In this document: one piece after another, positions 24,898 through 33,182 of the stretch
Position numbering within the stretch: the first letter of the stretch is position 1
Layout: every line of letters starts with the position of its first letter
NCBI RefSeq assembly: GCF_902388705.1
Contig: NZ_CABMQJ010000014.1
Span: 1 to 49,097 of the forward strand
Length of the DNA stretch: 49,097 nucleotides
Source: an uncultured Alistipes sp.
GTDB lineage: Bacteria > Bacteroidota > Bacteroidia > Bacteroidales > Rikenellaceae
Direction: 5' to 3'
Program-made: the position numbers and the translations under genes
Notes under the pieces: generated by a model
The model's database searches: none
Told to the model about the DNA's origin: nothing
Seen by the model: the letters and a program-made list of their open reading frames with translations, nothing else

Positions 24898-27837
24898 TCA
24901 ATCGTTATACGGCCTTACGACCAGTTTGTAATCATCCTTTTCGAGCAGCGACGAATCGATCTCAATCTCGATCTCCTTCGATTCGCCTTTGAGCAGCGTA
25001 AAATAGTTGTCGTCCATGATTGCGGGCAGGATCTGTTCCCCCGTCGAAGCATAGACCGGCATTACGCGCACGGCGAACGCCACGCCGCGGCCGCGGTTGG
25101 TGACGGTCGCATGGACAATACGCTTGCCGTCCACCGTCCGGGCTTTCGAGCGGACATCCAGCTTCGCGGGTTCGAGGTCGTTCAGCGCACGGTAATCGCC
25201 CAGGCGGTTCGAACGCCAGTAGAAGTTCTCCGAGAGCAGCTTGCCGGTATCGTCGGTCAGCCGCAGGCGGATGAAATGCACGGGTGAAAGCTCCGTGGCC
25301 GGCTGCCCGGAGCCGTAAAGTTCCATTTCGAAGAGCACCAGCTGCCAGTCGTCATGGGGTGCCCTGCCCTGCAGTTTGACATATCGGGCCGTCACAGGCC
25401 CGACCGTAATCTCATCGACCGGCGTGCTGGCCTTGCCGCTGGTGTAGATTGTCCGCCACTTCTCGGCATCGTCCGAGGCGAGTATCTCGTACGATTTGGC
25501 GGCTTCGCTCTCCCACGTCAGGACGATGTCCGAAAACTCGGTGGGCTCGCCCAGGTCTACCATCACCCACTGCTCGCCCGGGCCTCCCGAGCGCCACGAG
25601 GAGCCCGTGTTGCCGTCGGTGACGGATTTGGCCGCATGAAAATCGTTGTTCTCCGACGACGACGCAATCGTCTTCCTGCCCCGCGCGAGGTTGCGGTCTT
25701 CGGGGAAGGGAATCGTCATCGCTTTCGTCGCCGTGTTGGGCAGCGACGACAGGGTCGCCTGCCGCGCATAGCGTTTCACCTCGCGGCCGTCCATGTTGTA
25801 CACGGCCGCCTCGGCGCGGATGCCGTTGTAGGCCTCGCCGCTGGCATTGATTACCTTGACCGTGTTGTCGGCATAACTCCACTGGATATGGAGCGGCTCA
25901 CAGGCCTTGCGCACGCCCCAGTAGGCGCCGTTCAGGTCGTAGTAGTAGTCGTAGGTCTGCCATACGAACGACGGGTAGGCCGACTGGCTCATCCAGGTCA
26001 GGATGCCCGAAGCGTCGTTCCACAGGTGGTGCTGCCACCCTTCGTACATCGCCTTGTTGACCTCGATGTTGAGCAGCTGGGCCTTGCGGCAGAAATCCTC
26101 CGCACCCGCGGCCTTGCCGTAATTGTACTCCACGGCGGAGAAGTAGCGCGTGGGCCGCGCATTGCCCGCCGAGTTGCCGAAGAAATGCTTGTCGAGCATC
26201 TCGGGCGAAGCGGGCCACCGCTCCGCGTCGGGCATGAATTTTTTGTAACTCTCGTAGTTGGTGAATACCGCCGAGCCGATTTCCGAGCGGAAGCCCCAGC
26301 CGTCGAGTTTGTGCTCGCCGTACCCCAGCGGGTAAGCCGTGAAGTACCAAATCGGATGCGCGTTCACCCAGGGGCCGCTGCCCGAGAAGCCGTATTCGCG
26401 CGAAATGGGCTGGTACCAGCGGTCGCCGCCGTCGAAAGTCCTGACGTCCTCGCGCAGCCACTCGTTCAGCGGCGCCAGGGGCACGCCCTCGTTGTCGCCG
26501 CACCACACCGCGATGCAGGGGTGGTTGCGCAGCCGCTTGATTTTCTCCACGGCATTGCGGTTGAAAGCGAAAATGTCGTCGGGAAGATTGGGATGCGAGT
26601 TGAGCCAGAAATCGTCGAAGACCATGATGCCGTACTTGTCGCACGCCTCGTAGAACTCATCGTCGGTGGTCGAGCCGATCCAGTTGCGAATCATGTTGTA
26701 GTGCATTTCATTGTGCAGGCGTATCTTCAGGTCGTATTCGGCGCCGCGGCAGCGCAGCAGGTATTCGCTCATACCCCAGTTGCCGCCCTTGCAGTAGATG
26801 CGCTCGCCGTTGACCGATAGCTGGAACACCCCTTTTTCGAAGTCGTACGAATACTCCCGGATTCCGAACACGATTGTCCGCCTGTCGGAGACTCCGCCGT
26901 CGACCTCGCAGGTCAGCTCGCACGTGTAGAGGTTCGGATCCCCGTATCCGTTGGGCCACCACAGGGCCGGATCCTCGACGGCCAGCTGCGGGAACTCGCG
27001 CGGATCGATGCCACAGGTTACCTGCCTGCCCGCCGGCACCTTGAACGGTTTTTCGAACGTTATGTTGCCGGGCATGATAACGCCTTTCAGCACCCCGCTC
27101 TTCTCCCCGGACGAATGGTTCTTCAATTCGGCCGAAAGGGAGATAACGCCCTTTTCACGGGAGGGAACCTTCGTGCGCACCCACGGGTCGACGAGGGAAA
27201 CATCGCCCGAGGTGGCGAAATAAACATCGTCGGTTATGCCGTTCAGCAACCCCGGGACATAGGGCATCCAGTCCCAGCCGGCGCTCGAAATATAGGTTGG
27301 GCTGGCATGGTTGGCAACCGGGTTGGTCGGGGCGTAGACCAGCACGGCCAGCACGTTCGGCGTACCGTCCTTTTTGAGCAGGCCGCCGATTTCGAACATC
27401 CCGCGATCCATGAAGCCGTCCAGCGAGCCCAGCCGCGCGCCGTTGAACCAGACTTCGGCTTTGCGGTTCACGCCCTCGAAACAAATCCACTGCCGCTCCC
27501 CTGCGGGCAGATCCCGCGTCGAAAATTCGGCCCGGTACCAGAAATTGCGGTCGTACTTGCTTTTGTCGGCCTTGTAGGCGTTGTCGCCGAAATTGGGATC
27601 GGGCTCGATGCCCGCTTCGACGAACGACGTGAACACCGCGCCGGGAACCACCGCCGGAGTCCATCCAACGATGTCGTACCCCGCCCTGCACATGGCCTCC
27701 GTGTCGGAGACTTCGTCCTGCGCCCGGAGCTGCCATGCGATGACCGGGCTGTCGCTGTTGAGCGATATTTTCCGCACTGCGGCCGTCAAATCGAGGCTGA
27801 AGGCCAGCAGCGCTGCTATCAATAGGCTTTTTTTCAT
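24898..27837 (-). CDS. GH2 beta-mannosidase / exo-beta-glucosaminidase-like enzyme
   Basis: The frame is open to 27987, but ATG 27837 begins a proper leader (KKSLLIAALLAFSLDLTAA), giving 979 residues. Domains: GH2 sugar-binding jelly roll (WYRAEFSTRDLPAGERQW), Ig-like domain, TIM barrel with the acid/base E450 in AVWCGDNEG and the nucleophile E519 in FRSEIGS, then Ig-like domains. Residues 716-836 are an F5/8 type C (discoidin) domain inserted within the C-terminal Ig-like domain. The motif SAGWDWMPYVPG and overall build resemble the GH2 branch containing exo-beta-D-glucosaminidases (CsxA) and mannosylglycoprotein endo-beta-mannosidase. Beta-mannosidase on N-glycan-type cores is thus plausible but unproven. 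It follows susD after 208 bases that include a hairpin. Confidence 0.88.
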   Translation of the reverse strand: MKKSLLIAALLAFSLDLTAAVRKISLNSDSPVIAWQLRAQDEVSDTEAMCRAGYDIVGWTPAVVPGAVFTSFVEAGIEPDPNFGDNAYKADKSKYDRNFWYRAEFSTRDLPAGERQWICFEGVNRKAEVWFNGARLGSLDGFMDRGMFEIGGLLKKDGTPNVLAVLVYAPTNPVANHASPTYISSAGWDWMPYVPGLLNGITDDVYFATSGDVSLVDPWVRTKVPSREKGVISLSAELKNHSSGEKSGVLKGVIMPGNITFEKPFKVPAGRQVTCGIDPREFPQLAVEDPALWWPNGYGDPNLYTCELTCEVDGGVSDRRTIVFGIREYSYDFEKGVFQLSVNGERIYCKGGNWGMSEYLLRCRGAEYDLKIRLHNEMHYNMIRNWIGSTTDDEFYEACDKYGIMVFDDFWLNSHPNLPDDIFAFNRNAVEKIKRLRNHPCIAVWCGDNEGVPLAPLNEWLREDVRTFDGGDRWYQPISREYGFSGSGPWVNAHPIWYFTAYPLGYGEHKLDGWGFRSEIGSAVFTNYESYKKFMPDAERWPASPEMLDKHFFGNSAGNARPTRYFSAVEYNYGKAAGAEDFCRKAQLLNIEVNKAMYEGWQHHLWNDASGILTWMSQSAYPSFVWQTYDYYYDLNGAYWGVRKACEPLHIQWSYADNTVKVINASGEAYNGIRAEAAVYNMDGREVKRYARQATLSSLPNTATKAMTIPFPEDRNLARGRKTIASSSENNDFHAAKSVTDGNTGSSWRSGGPGEQWVMVDLGEPTEFSDIVLTWESEAAKSYEILASDDAEKWRTIYTSGKASTPVDEITVGPVTARYVKLQGRAPHDDWQLVLFEMELYGSGQPATELSPVHFIRLRLTDDTGKLLSENFYWRSNRLGDYRALNDLEPAKLDVRSKARTVDGKRIVHATVTNRGRGVAFAVRVMPVYASTGEQILPAIMDDNYFTLLKGESKEIEIEIDSSLLEKDDYKLVVRPYND

Positions 27838-27949
27838 TCGTTTAGTTTTTTCCGGTTGTTTTTCCATGCGTACGCGTATTCCGGGATACGCGGCGCCCGC
27901 CGACCGGCCGGGACCCGAAAGCGCCCCGGGTAGCGGACAGTCCGTTTCC

Positions 27950-27996
27950 ATAAAGAAATCCGGCGACGGCCATGTGAACACCGCCATCGCCGGATT
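27950..27996 (-). terminator. Hairpin with T-tract between susD and GH2 genes
   Basis: On the minus strand AATCCGGCGA (27987-27996) pairs with TCGCCGGATT (27957-27966). The stem extends by about four more pairs including one wobble, and is followed by TTCTTTAT. This is a plausible intrinsic terminator in the 208-base gap. The genes continue in the same direction, so it probably acts as a partial stop that lowers enzyme expression relative to SusC/D. Confidence 0.68.
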
Positions 27997-28045
27997 ATGC
28001 CTCCGTCTCTGCGGACCCCGCGGAAACGGTACTGCTGTCCGTATT

Positions 28046-29842
28046 CTACCAGCCGGTATTCTGTACGAGGTTCGGGTTCTGGATCATCTCGGCATACGGG
28101 AACGGCCACAGGTAGAAGCGGTCGCTCCAGCTGCCGCGCGTCGACAGCGGATCGTAGCGCACCTCGTAATTGCTCAAATCGGTAGGATCGGTCGTGCGCT
28201 TGGTGGCGTCCTTGAGTTTGACGAGCCATGCGCAGTCGCTGCCCCAGTGTGTGCTCACACCGTTATCCGACGTGTCGGTGATGAAATCCTTGTAGTCGCC
28301 CCAGCGAATCAGGTCGACATAGCGGCTGCAGTCCTCCAGCCAGAGTTCGAAACGGCGCTCGGCCTTGATACCGTACTCGGCGTTGTCCATATCCAGTGCG
28401 GGCGCGTCCGTAAGGCCGGCACGGCGGCGCACCATGTTCAGGGCCTCCAGGCCCGAGATATTGGCCGTACCCTCGCCCGACATGCAGACGGCCTCGGCAT
28501 ACAGCAGCAGCACGTCGGCATAGCGCATCAGCGGGAAGTTCGTCCGGTTGCCGTTGGTCTGGCCGCCGGCGAAACGCTCGGGCACCACGTCGTCCACAAA
28601 ATCGTAGTATTTCATACGGAAATAGCCTTCGTTCTCGAAGAGCATGCTCGACATGACACCGCGGGCAGCTCCGTCCAGATAGGGGAAGTCGTGGTAAACC
28701 TCGCTGTACGTAGCGATGGCTGCGCGGCGGCGGACGCTGTTGCCGTCATGTTTGGCGAACGCCAGGCCGAACGTGCGGGTCGGGTTGATGAAGCCCCAGC
28801 CGTCGGAGGCGGTCGTGGTGTTGCCCGGCAGGTTTACCTCGTCCTTACGCCAGTTCATATAGGCGCGGAACCAGAAAGGCTCGGTGCTCGTAATCGTCGT
28901 GGCGTCGCCGTCGATATCCAATTCGAGCAGGAACTCGTCGCAGAAATCCGCCTCGGCGCGGTAGAGCGTCAGGTATTCATAGTCCTCATTGCCTTCGAGC
29001 CAATTTTCATGCTGGCTCTTGGCGAGTTTCATGTTCGTGCCGTAGCTCGACGGGCCCATCGTCGCAGTCTTCTGCCAGAGCTCGTATTTGCCCGAGTTGA
29101 TTACCTTGGCCAGCTCGACCTTGGCGTTCGCATAGTCGTTCTGCCACATGTAGCCCTGGCCCTTGTAAGCGTAGCAGGCCTCGGCCGTCCAGCGGCCGCC
29201 GATGGCTTTCTGTCCGCCCAGCCCGCTCTTCGAGGGCAGCGCGGCGGCAGCTTCTTCGAACTGCGTCATAATCCATTTCCAGTTGTCCGCGGGATTCGAG
29301 TTGCCGGGATAGAACGAATAGTTGACACCGTCCAGCACATGGTCCACCAGCGGAGCGGAGCCCCACAGCTGCGTCAGGCGCATCATCGCCCACGCACGCC
29401 AAGCCTTGGCCTCGCCGATTACGCGCCGGCGCTCGGTCGAGCCGTCGTTCAGCTTGTCGACGATCATGTTGCATTTATACATAATCTTGTAGAAACGGGT
29501 GTACATCTCCTTGTAGGCGTTGTTCTCCGAATCGTCGATCATGGCCGACATGCGGTGGTAGTCGGTACCGTCGTTCGGGCCCGAACCGCCGGGCCAGCAA
29601 TCGGCCACTTTCGCCGAGGTCGTAGCGATGTAATGAACGCCCCAGTCGCCCATCATCAGGTATTTGGCCGTAACGTACACGTTCGCGATCAACTGCTGGG
29701 CCATCATGTCGTCGGCTTCCGCGTAGGTTTTATCCACTTCGGTGACACCGAGCTGCTCGAATTCGAGGCGGTCTTGCGAGCAGGACGCGAAAATCATCGC
29801 CCCGGCAAGCAGACTTACGAATGCTTTCATATGTTTTTTCAT
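28046..29842 (-). CDS. susD-like: SusD/RagB-like outer-membrane glycan-binding lipoprotein
   Basis: This 598-residue protein has a lipoprotein leader (AFVSLLAGAMIFASCSQD; Cys is the lipidation site). It has the helical TPR-containing SusD fold; characteristic parts are AYKEMYTRFYKIMYKCNMIVD, RRVIGEAKAWRAWAMMRLTQ and, late in the protein, MRYADVLLLYAEAVC and ERRFELWLEDCSRYVDLIRW. SusD proteins form the surface lid on their SusC partner and hand over oligosaccharides. It starts 20 bases after the susC stop. Either Met1 or Met5 (position 29830) could be the start. The bound glycan cannot be read from sequence because SusD binding sites are variable. Confidence 0.96.
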   Translation of the reverse strand: MKKHMKAFVSLLAGAMIFASCSQDRLEFEQLGVTEVDKTYAEADDMMAQQLIANVYVTAKYLMMGDWGVHYIATTSAKVADCWPGGSGPNDGTDYHRMSAMIDDSENNAYKEMYTRFYKIMYKCNMIVDKLNDGSTERRRVIGEAKAWRAWAMMRLTQLWGSAPLVDHVLDGVNYSFYPGNSNPADNWKWIMTQFEEAAAALPSKSGLGGQKAIGGRWTAEACYAYKGQGYMWQNDYANAKVELAKVINSGKYELWQKTATMGPSSYGTNMKLAKSQHENWLEGNEDYEYLTLYRAEADFCDEFLLELDIDGDATTITSTEPFWFRAYMNWRKDEVNLPGNTTTASDGWGFINPTRTFGLAFAKHDGNSVRRRAAIATYSEVYHDFPYLDGAARGVMSSMLFENEGYFRMKYYDFVDDVVPERFAGGQTNGNRTNFPLMRYADVLLLYAEAVCMSGEGTANISGLEALNMVRRRAGLTDAPALDMDNAEYGIKAERRFELWLEDCSRYVDLIRWGDYKDFITDTSDNGVSTHWGSDCAWLVKLKDATKRTTDPTDLSNYEVRYDPLSTRGSWSDRFYLWPFPYAEMIQNPNLVQNTGW

Positions 29843-29862
29843 TGTAGTCGTATGTTTTTAGG

Positions 29863-32800
29863 TTAGAACGAAAGGTTGGCGCCGAATGTCAGGGTCTTCG
29901 GGGTCGGGTAATCGCCGAAGTCGAGTCCCATGGCCGACGTAGCGTTGACAGCTTCCGGATCCATACCCCAGTAGGGTGTGAAGCAGAAGAAGTTGTCGAG
30001 CGAAACATAGACGCGGAGCTTCGAAACGGCAATCTTCTTCGTCAGCGATGCCGGCAGCGTGTAACCCAGCTGCAACTGCTTGAGTTTGAAGAATGAACCG
30101 CTCTTGAGCCACATGCTCGAGCTGGCTGCGTGCTGGTCGCCGACCGGGTCGGGATGCGGGTATTTGGCGCTCGCCCCCTTCACGTCCCACGAATCGGTCC
30201 ACATCTCGGGCGGACGGTTGGCCTGCGGGCCGCGCGATCCCAGCATGAGCTGGCCGCCATGGCTGCCGTTGCCGAATATCGTCAGGTCGAAGCCCTTGTA
30301 AGCCATGTTGATGGTGATACCGTAGGTGAAATCAGGAATCGGCGAGCCGAGATGCACCTTGTCCTTGTCGTCGATCGTACCGCTCTCGTCCTTGTCGTAA
30401 TACACGGCGCTTCCGTCCTCCGGATTGACACCGAGGTATTTCCAGCCGTAGTAACTCCACACGGGATGTCCCTCCTCGAAGTAAACCAGGCCCTGGCCGC
30501 CGCCGTCGATACGCGTAGCCTCTTTCAGCTCTTTCACTTTGCTGTTCAGTGTCGCGAGGTTGGCGTTGACGCTGTACGTAAACTCGCCGACCTGATCGCG
30601 CCAGCCGAGTTCGAACTCGAAACCGTGGTTGTTGACCTTGCCCACGTTGCGCGTAACGGACGTCGTACCGGTCGAAAGCGGCGGCGTCATCGGAACCAGC
30701 TGTCCCGTCGTATTCTTGTTGTAGAAATCGAACGTAAAGTTGAGGCGGTCGCGCAGGAACCGGGCGTCGAAGCCGAAGTCGACCTGTTTAGCCGTTTCCC
30801 ACTCGAGTTCGGGGTTGGCCAGCACGTCCGAAGGCGTAACGGTGGGCACGAGCTGCCCGCCCATCGGATAATAGTCCGTCACGTTCATCGACGAGCGGTA
30901 GGGATAGCCGCTCAACACCCTGACATTGCCGTTCTGGCCGTACGATGCACGGATTTTCAGGAACGACAGCGCATTCGGATTCACATCGCGCATGAAACGC
31001 TCGTTGGTAACGGTCCAGCCCGCCGACACCGAGGGGAAATAACCCCACCGCGCATCTTTCGACAGTTTCGACTGGTCGTAAGCGTCGGCACGGAAGTTCA
31101 CCATGATGTTGTAACGGTTGTCGAAGGTATAACCCACGCGGCCGAAGTAGCTCAACGCGGCAAGTTCGCCCACTTTGCCGCCCACGCCTTTGATGGCGCC
31201 GCTCGACGCATAATCGAGGTAGTGGAAATTACCGGCATTGTTCGTCAGTCCGTCGGTCGAACCCGATGTATAGTTCGACCACTCGTACTGGTATGCCATA
31301 CCGACCATGGCATTGATCGTATGCTTGCCGAACGTATTGTTGTAGTTGGCGAAGTTCTCCCACATGTAGAACCGGTTCATCGAAGTCCGGCCCTCCACCG
31401 AAAGGTTCGTACGCGAGGAAACCGACATGTACATCGGGGCTCCGTAGAACTGGTAGTTGGCCGCCTCGAGGCGGTAACCGACACGCGAAGTGAACGTAAA
31501 GCCCTTGACGGGCGAGAAGACTACGGACGACGAACCGCGCACCGCAAAGTCCTTGTGCTGTCCCGTGTTGCCGTAATAATGCGACAGCGGGCTGGTCGAG
31601 TCCTTGGCGGTAAACGGAACGGCCACGTAATCGCCCTTCTCGTTTTTCATCAGCATGTCGTCGCCCTGGGAAGCAATCAGCTCCTGCATGTATTCCGGCA
31701 GGTTGTCCTTGTCGTAGAAAGCGGGCGTCAGCGGATCCATCATATAGGGATTGACAGCCTGCGAACCGGTGCCGACGCCGTCGGTAGCTTTCTGGTAGCG
31801 CGAGCTCTCGATGGTGTTGTTGGTCGTGAAGGTCAGCCAGGGTTTGATCTTGTAATCGGCGTTCACCTGGAACGTAATACGCTTCAGCCAGTCCTTGTTG
31901 CCGTAATACATACCGTCGTTGTCCAGGTAGGAGAGCGAGGCGAAAAGCGAGCCGTTGTCGTTGGCCGTTTCGAAACCGGCCGTATGGCGCTGGAACGAAC
32001 CGTTGTCGCCGTAGAGCGTATCGAACCAGTCGTTATCCGTCTTGCCGTCCCACGGATCCATCAGCTGGCCGTTTCCGGCAGCGGTCTGGTATGCGGCATA
32101 CTGCTTGGCATTCATCAAATCGGCCTTGCTCGCCAGCGAGGTGATGCCGTAGGTGAAGTCGTAGAATACGCGGCCGCCCCGGGTTCCTTTCTTCGTGGTA
32201 ATCAGCACCACGCCGTTACCGGCCTCGACGCCGTAGATGGCGGCCGAAGCGCCGTCTTTGAGGATTTCCATCGACTCGATGGACGAGGGGTCGAGGTACG
32301 AAATGTCCGACACCTTCAGACCGTCCACGATATAGAGGGGATCGGCCGCGCCGGCATTGTTGGAGCTGAAACCGCGGATACGGATCGAGGGGCTCGAGCC
32401 CGGTGCAGCCGAGGCGCTGAAGACATTGACGCCGGCAGCCTTGCCCTGCAGGGCCTGCTGTGCGTTCTCGACCGAACGCGACATGAACGCGTCGTTCTTC
32501 ACCGACGCAATCGAACCCGTCACGTCGCTCTTTTTCTGGACGCCGTAACCGATGACGACCACTTCGTCGAGGGTCTGGTTGTCCTCTTTCAACTCGATCT
32601 TCAGGTTGGTCTGCGACCCGATGAGAATCGTCTGGGGTTTATACCCGATGAACGTCACGAGAATACGCTGGTCGGGCGATACGCGCTCCAGGCGGAACGA
32701 ACCGTCGGAGGCTGTCGACGTTCCTTTCGACGTTCCGTCGACTACTACGGCCGCGCCGATCACCGGATTGCCCTGCTGGTCGACGACGGTTCCCGTCAAA

Positions 32801-32901
32801 TTGCGCGTTTGTGCAAAAGCGCGATTGCCTGCCAGCGGAGCGGCAAGGATCAGCACTACTGCTGCAAAAGCTAATTTCAGTAAGCTTTGTTTCATAATCA
32901 T
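29863..32901 (-). CDS. susC-like: SusC/RagA-like TonB-dependent transporter
   Basis: The protein has 1012 residues; ATG at 32895 is an alternative start two residues in. After the leader (LAFAAVVLILAAPLAGNRAFAQ) comes a carboxypeptidase-regulatory-like beta-sandwich (GTVVDQQGNPVIGAAVVVDG), a TonB-box-like segment (DEVVVIGYGVQKK), the plug (LYIVDGLKVSDISYLDPSSI, ASAAIYGVEAGNGVVLITTK) and a C-terminal barrel. These proteins import oligosaccharides across the outer membrane, powered by TonB. It is paired with SusD 20 bases downstream. A 281-base gap before it, with an AT-rich patch and direct repeats, probably holds the HTCS-controlled promoter. Confidence 0.97.
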   Translation of the reverse strand: MIMKQSLLKLAFAAVVLILAAPLAGNRAFAQTRNLTGTVVDQQGNPVIGAAVVVDGTSKGTSTASDGSFRLERVSPDQRILVTFIGYKPQTILIGSQTNLKIELKEDNQTLDEVVVIGYGVQKKSDVTGSIASVKNDAFMSRSVENAQQALQGKAAGVNVFSASAAPGSSPSIRIRGFSSNNAGAADPLYIVDGLKVSDISYLDPSSIESMEILKDGASAAIYGVEAGNGVVLITTKKGTRGGRVFYDFTYGITSLASKADLMNAKQYAAYQTAAGNGQLMDPWDGKTDNDWFDTLYGDNGSFQRHTAGFETANDNGSLFASLSYLDNDGMYYGNKDWLKRITFQVNADYKIKPWLTFTTNNTIESSRYQKATDGVGTGSQAVNPYMMDPLTPAFYDKDNLPEYMQELIASQGDDMLMKNEKGDYVAVPFTAKDSTSPLSHYYGNTGQHKDFAVRGSSSVVFSPVKGFTFTSRVGYRLEAANYQFYGAPMYMSVSSRTNLSVEGRTSMNRFYMWENFANYNNTFGKHTINAMVGMAYQYEWSNYTSGSTDGLTNNAGNFHYLDYASSGAIKGVGGKVGELAALSYFGRVGYTFDNRYNIMVNFRADAYDQSKLSKDARWGYFPSVSAGWTVTNERFMRDVNPNALSFLKIRASYGQNGNVRVLSGYPYRSSMNVTDYYPMGGQLVPTVTPSDVLANPELEWETAKQVDFGFDARFLRDRLNFTFDFYNKNTTGQLVPMTPPLSTGTTSVTRNVGKVNNHGFEFELGWRDQVGEFTYSVNANLATLNSKVKELKEATRIDGGGQGLVYFEEGHPVWSYYGWKYLGVNPEDGSAVYYDKDESGTIDDKDKVHLGSPIPDFTYGITINMAYKGFDLTIFGNGSHGGQLMLGSRGPQANRPPEMWTDSWDVKGASAKYPHPDPVGDQHAASSSMWLKSGSFFKLKQLQLGYTLPASLTKKIAVSKLRVYVSLDNFFCFTPYWGMDPEAVNATSAMGLDFGDYPTPKTLTFGANLSF

Positions 32902-33006
32902 GATAAGTTAATGTAGGTTGTTGGTTTCGTTTCATTCTTTTCCGGCGAGGCGCCGTACCTCGGGCCGGATCGGTAATTGGACATCTTTTTCGTCAGTTGC
33001 TTCCGG

Positions 33007-33047
33007 AAATAGTTTCAGGTTAAATTGTTTTTTACGTTAAATAGTTT
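33007..33047 (-). promoter_or_regulatory. Direct repeats before susC, candidate regulator site
   Basis: AAATAGTTT (plus strand) occurs at 33007-33015 and 33039-33047, 32 bases apart or about three helical turns. Each copy is followed within a few bases by TCAGGT. They lie about 105-145 bases upstream of the susC start in an AT-rich patch of otherwise GC-rich DNA. AraC-type DNA-binding domains, such as that of the HTCS here, commonly bind direct repeats. No exact TAnnTTTG is seen in this gap. Confidence 0.4.
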
Positions 33048-33139
33048 ATAATCAGGTGTTTTTCAATCCAATAAATCCATCGCGCGCCATCCGGCCGAAG
33101 CCTCCCGCCGCCACGTTGAGGGGTGTTTGTCCCCGGGGC

Positions 33140-33155
33140 GTGCCGAATTCGGCAC
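33140..33155. repeat. 16-bp perfect palindrome after the GxGYxYP gene
   Basis: GTGCCGAATTCGGCAC is fully self-complementary and lies 28 bases past the stop of the GxGYxYP-type gene. There is no T-tract, so a terminator is doubtful; it may be a weak 3' structure. Confidence 0.35.
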
Positions 33156-33182
33156 ACCGTCGCAGCAGTCCGGCATGTTCAG

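Noticed and set aside
27838..27987. N-terminal extension of the GH2 protein
   Set aside because: It runs across the upstream hairpin and places the signal peptide internally; ATG 27837 gives a normal leader.
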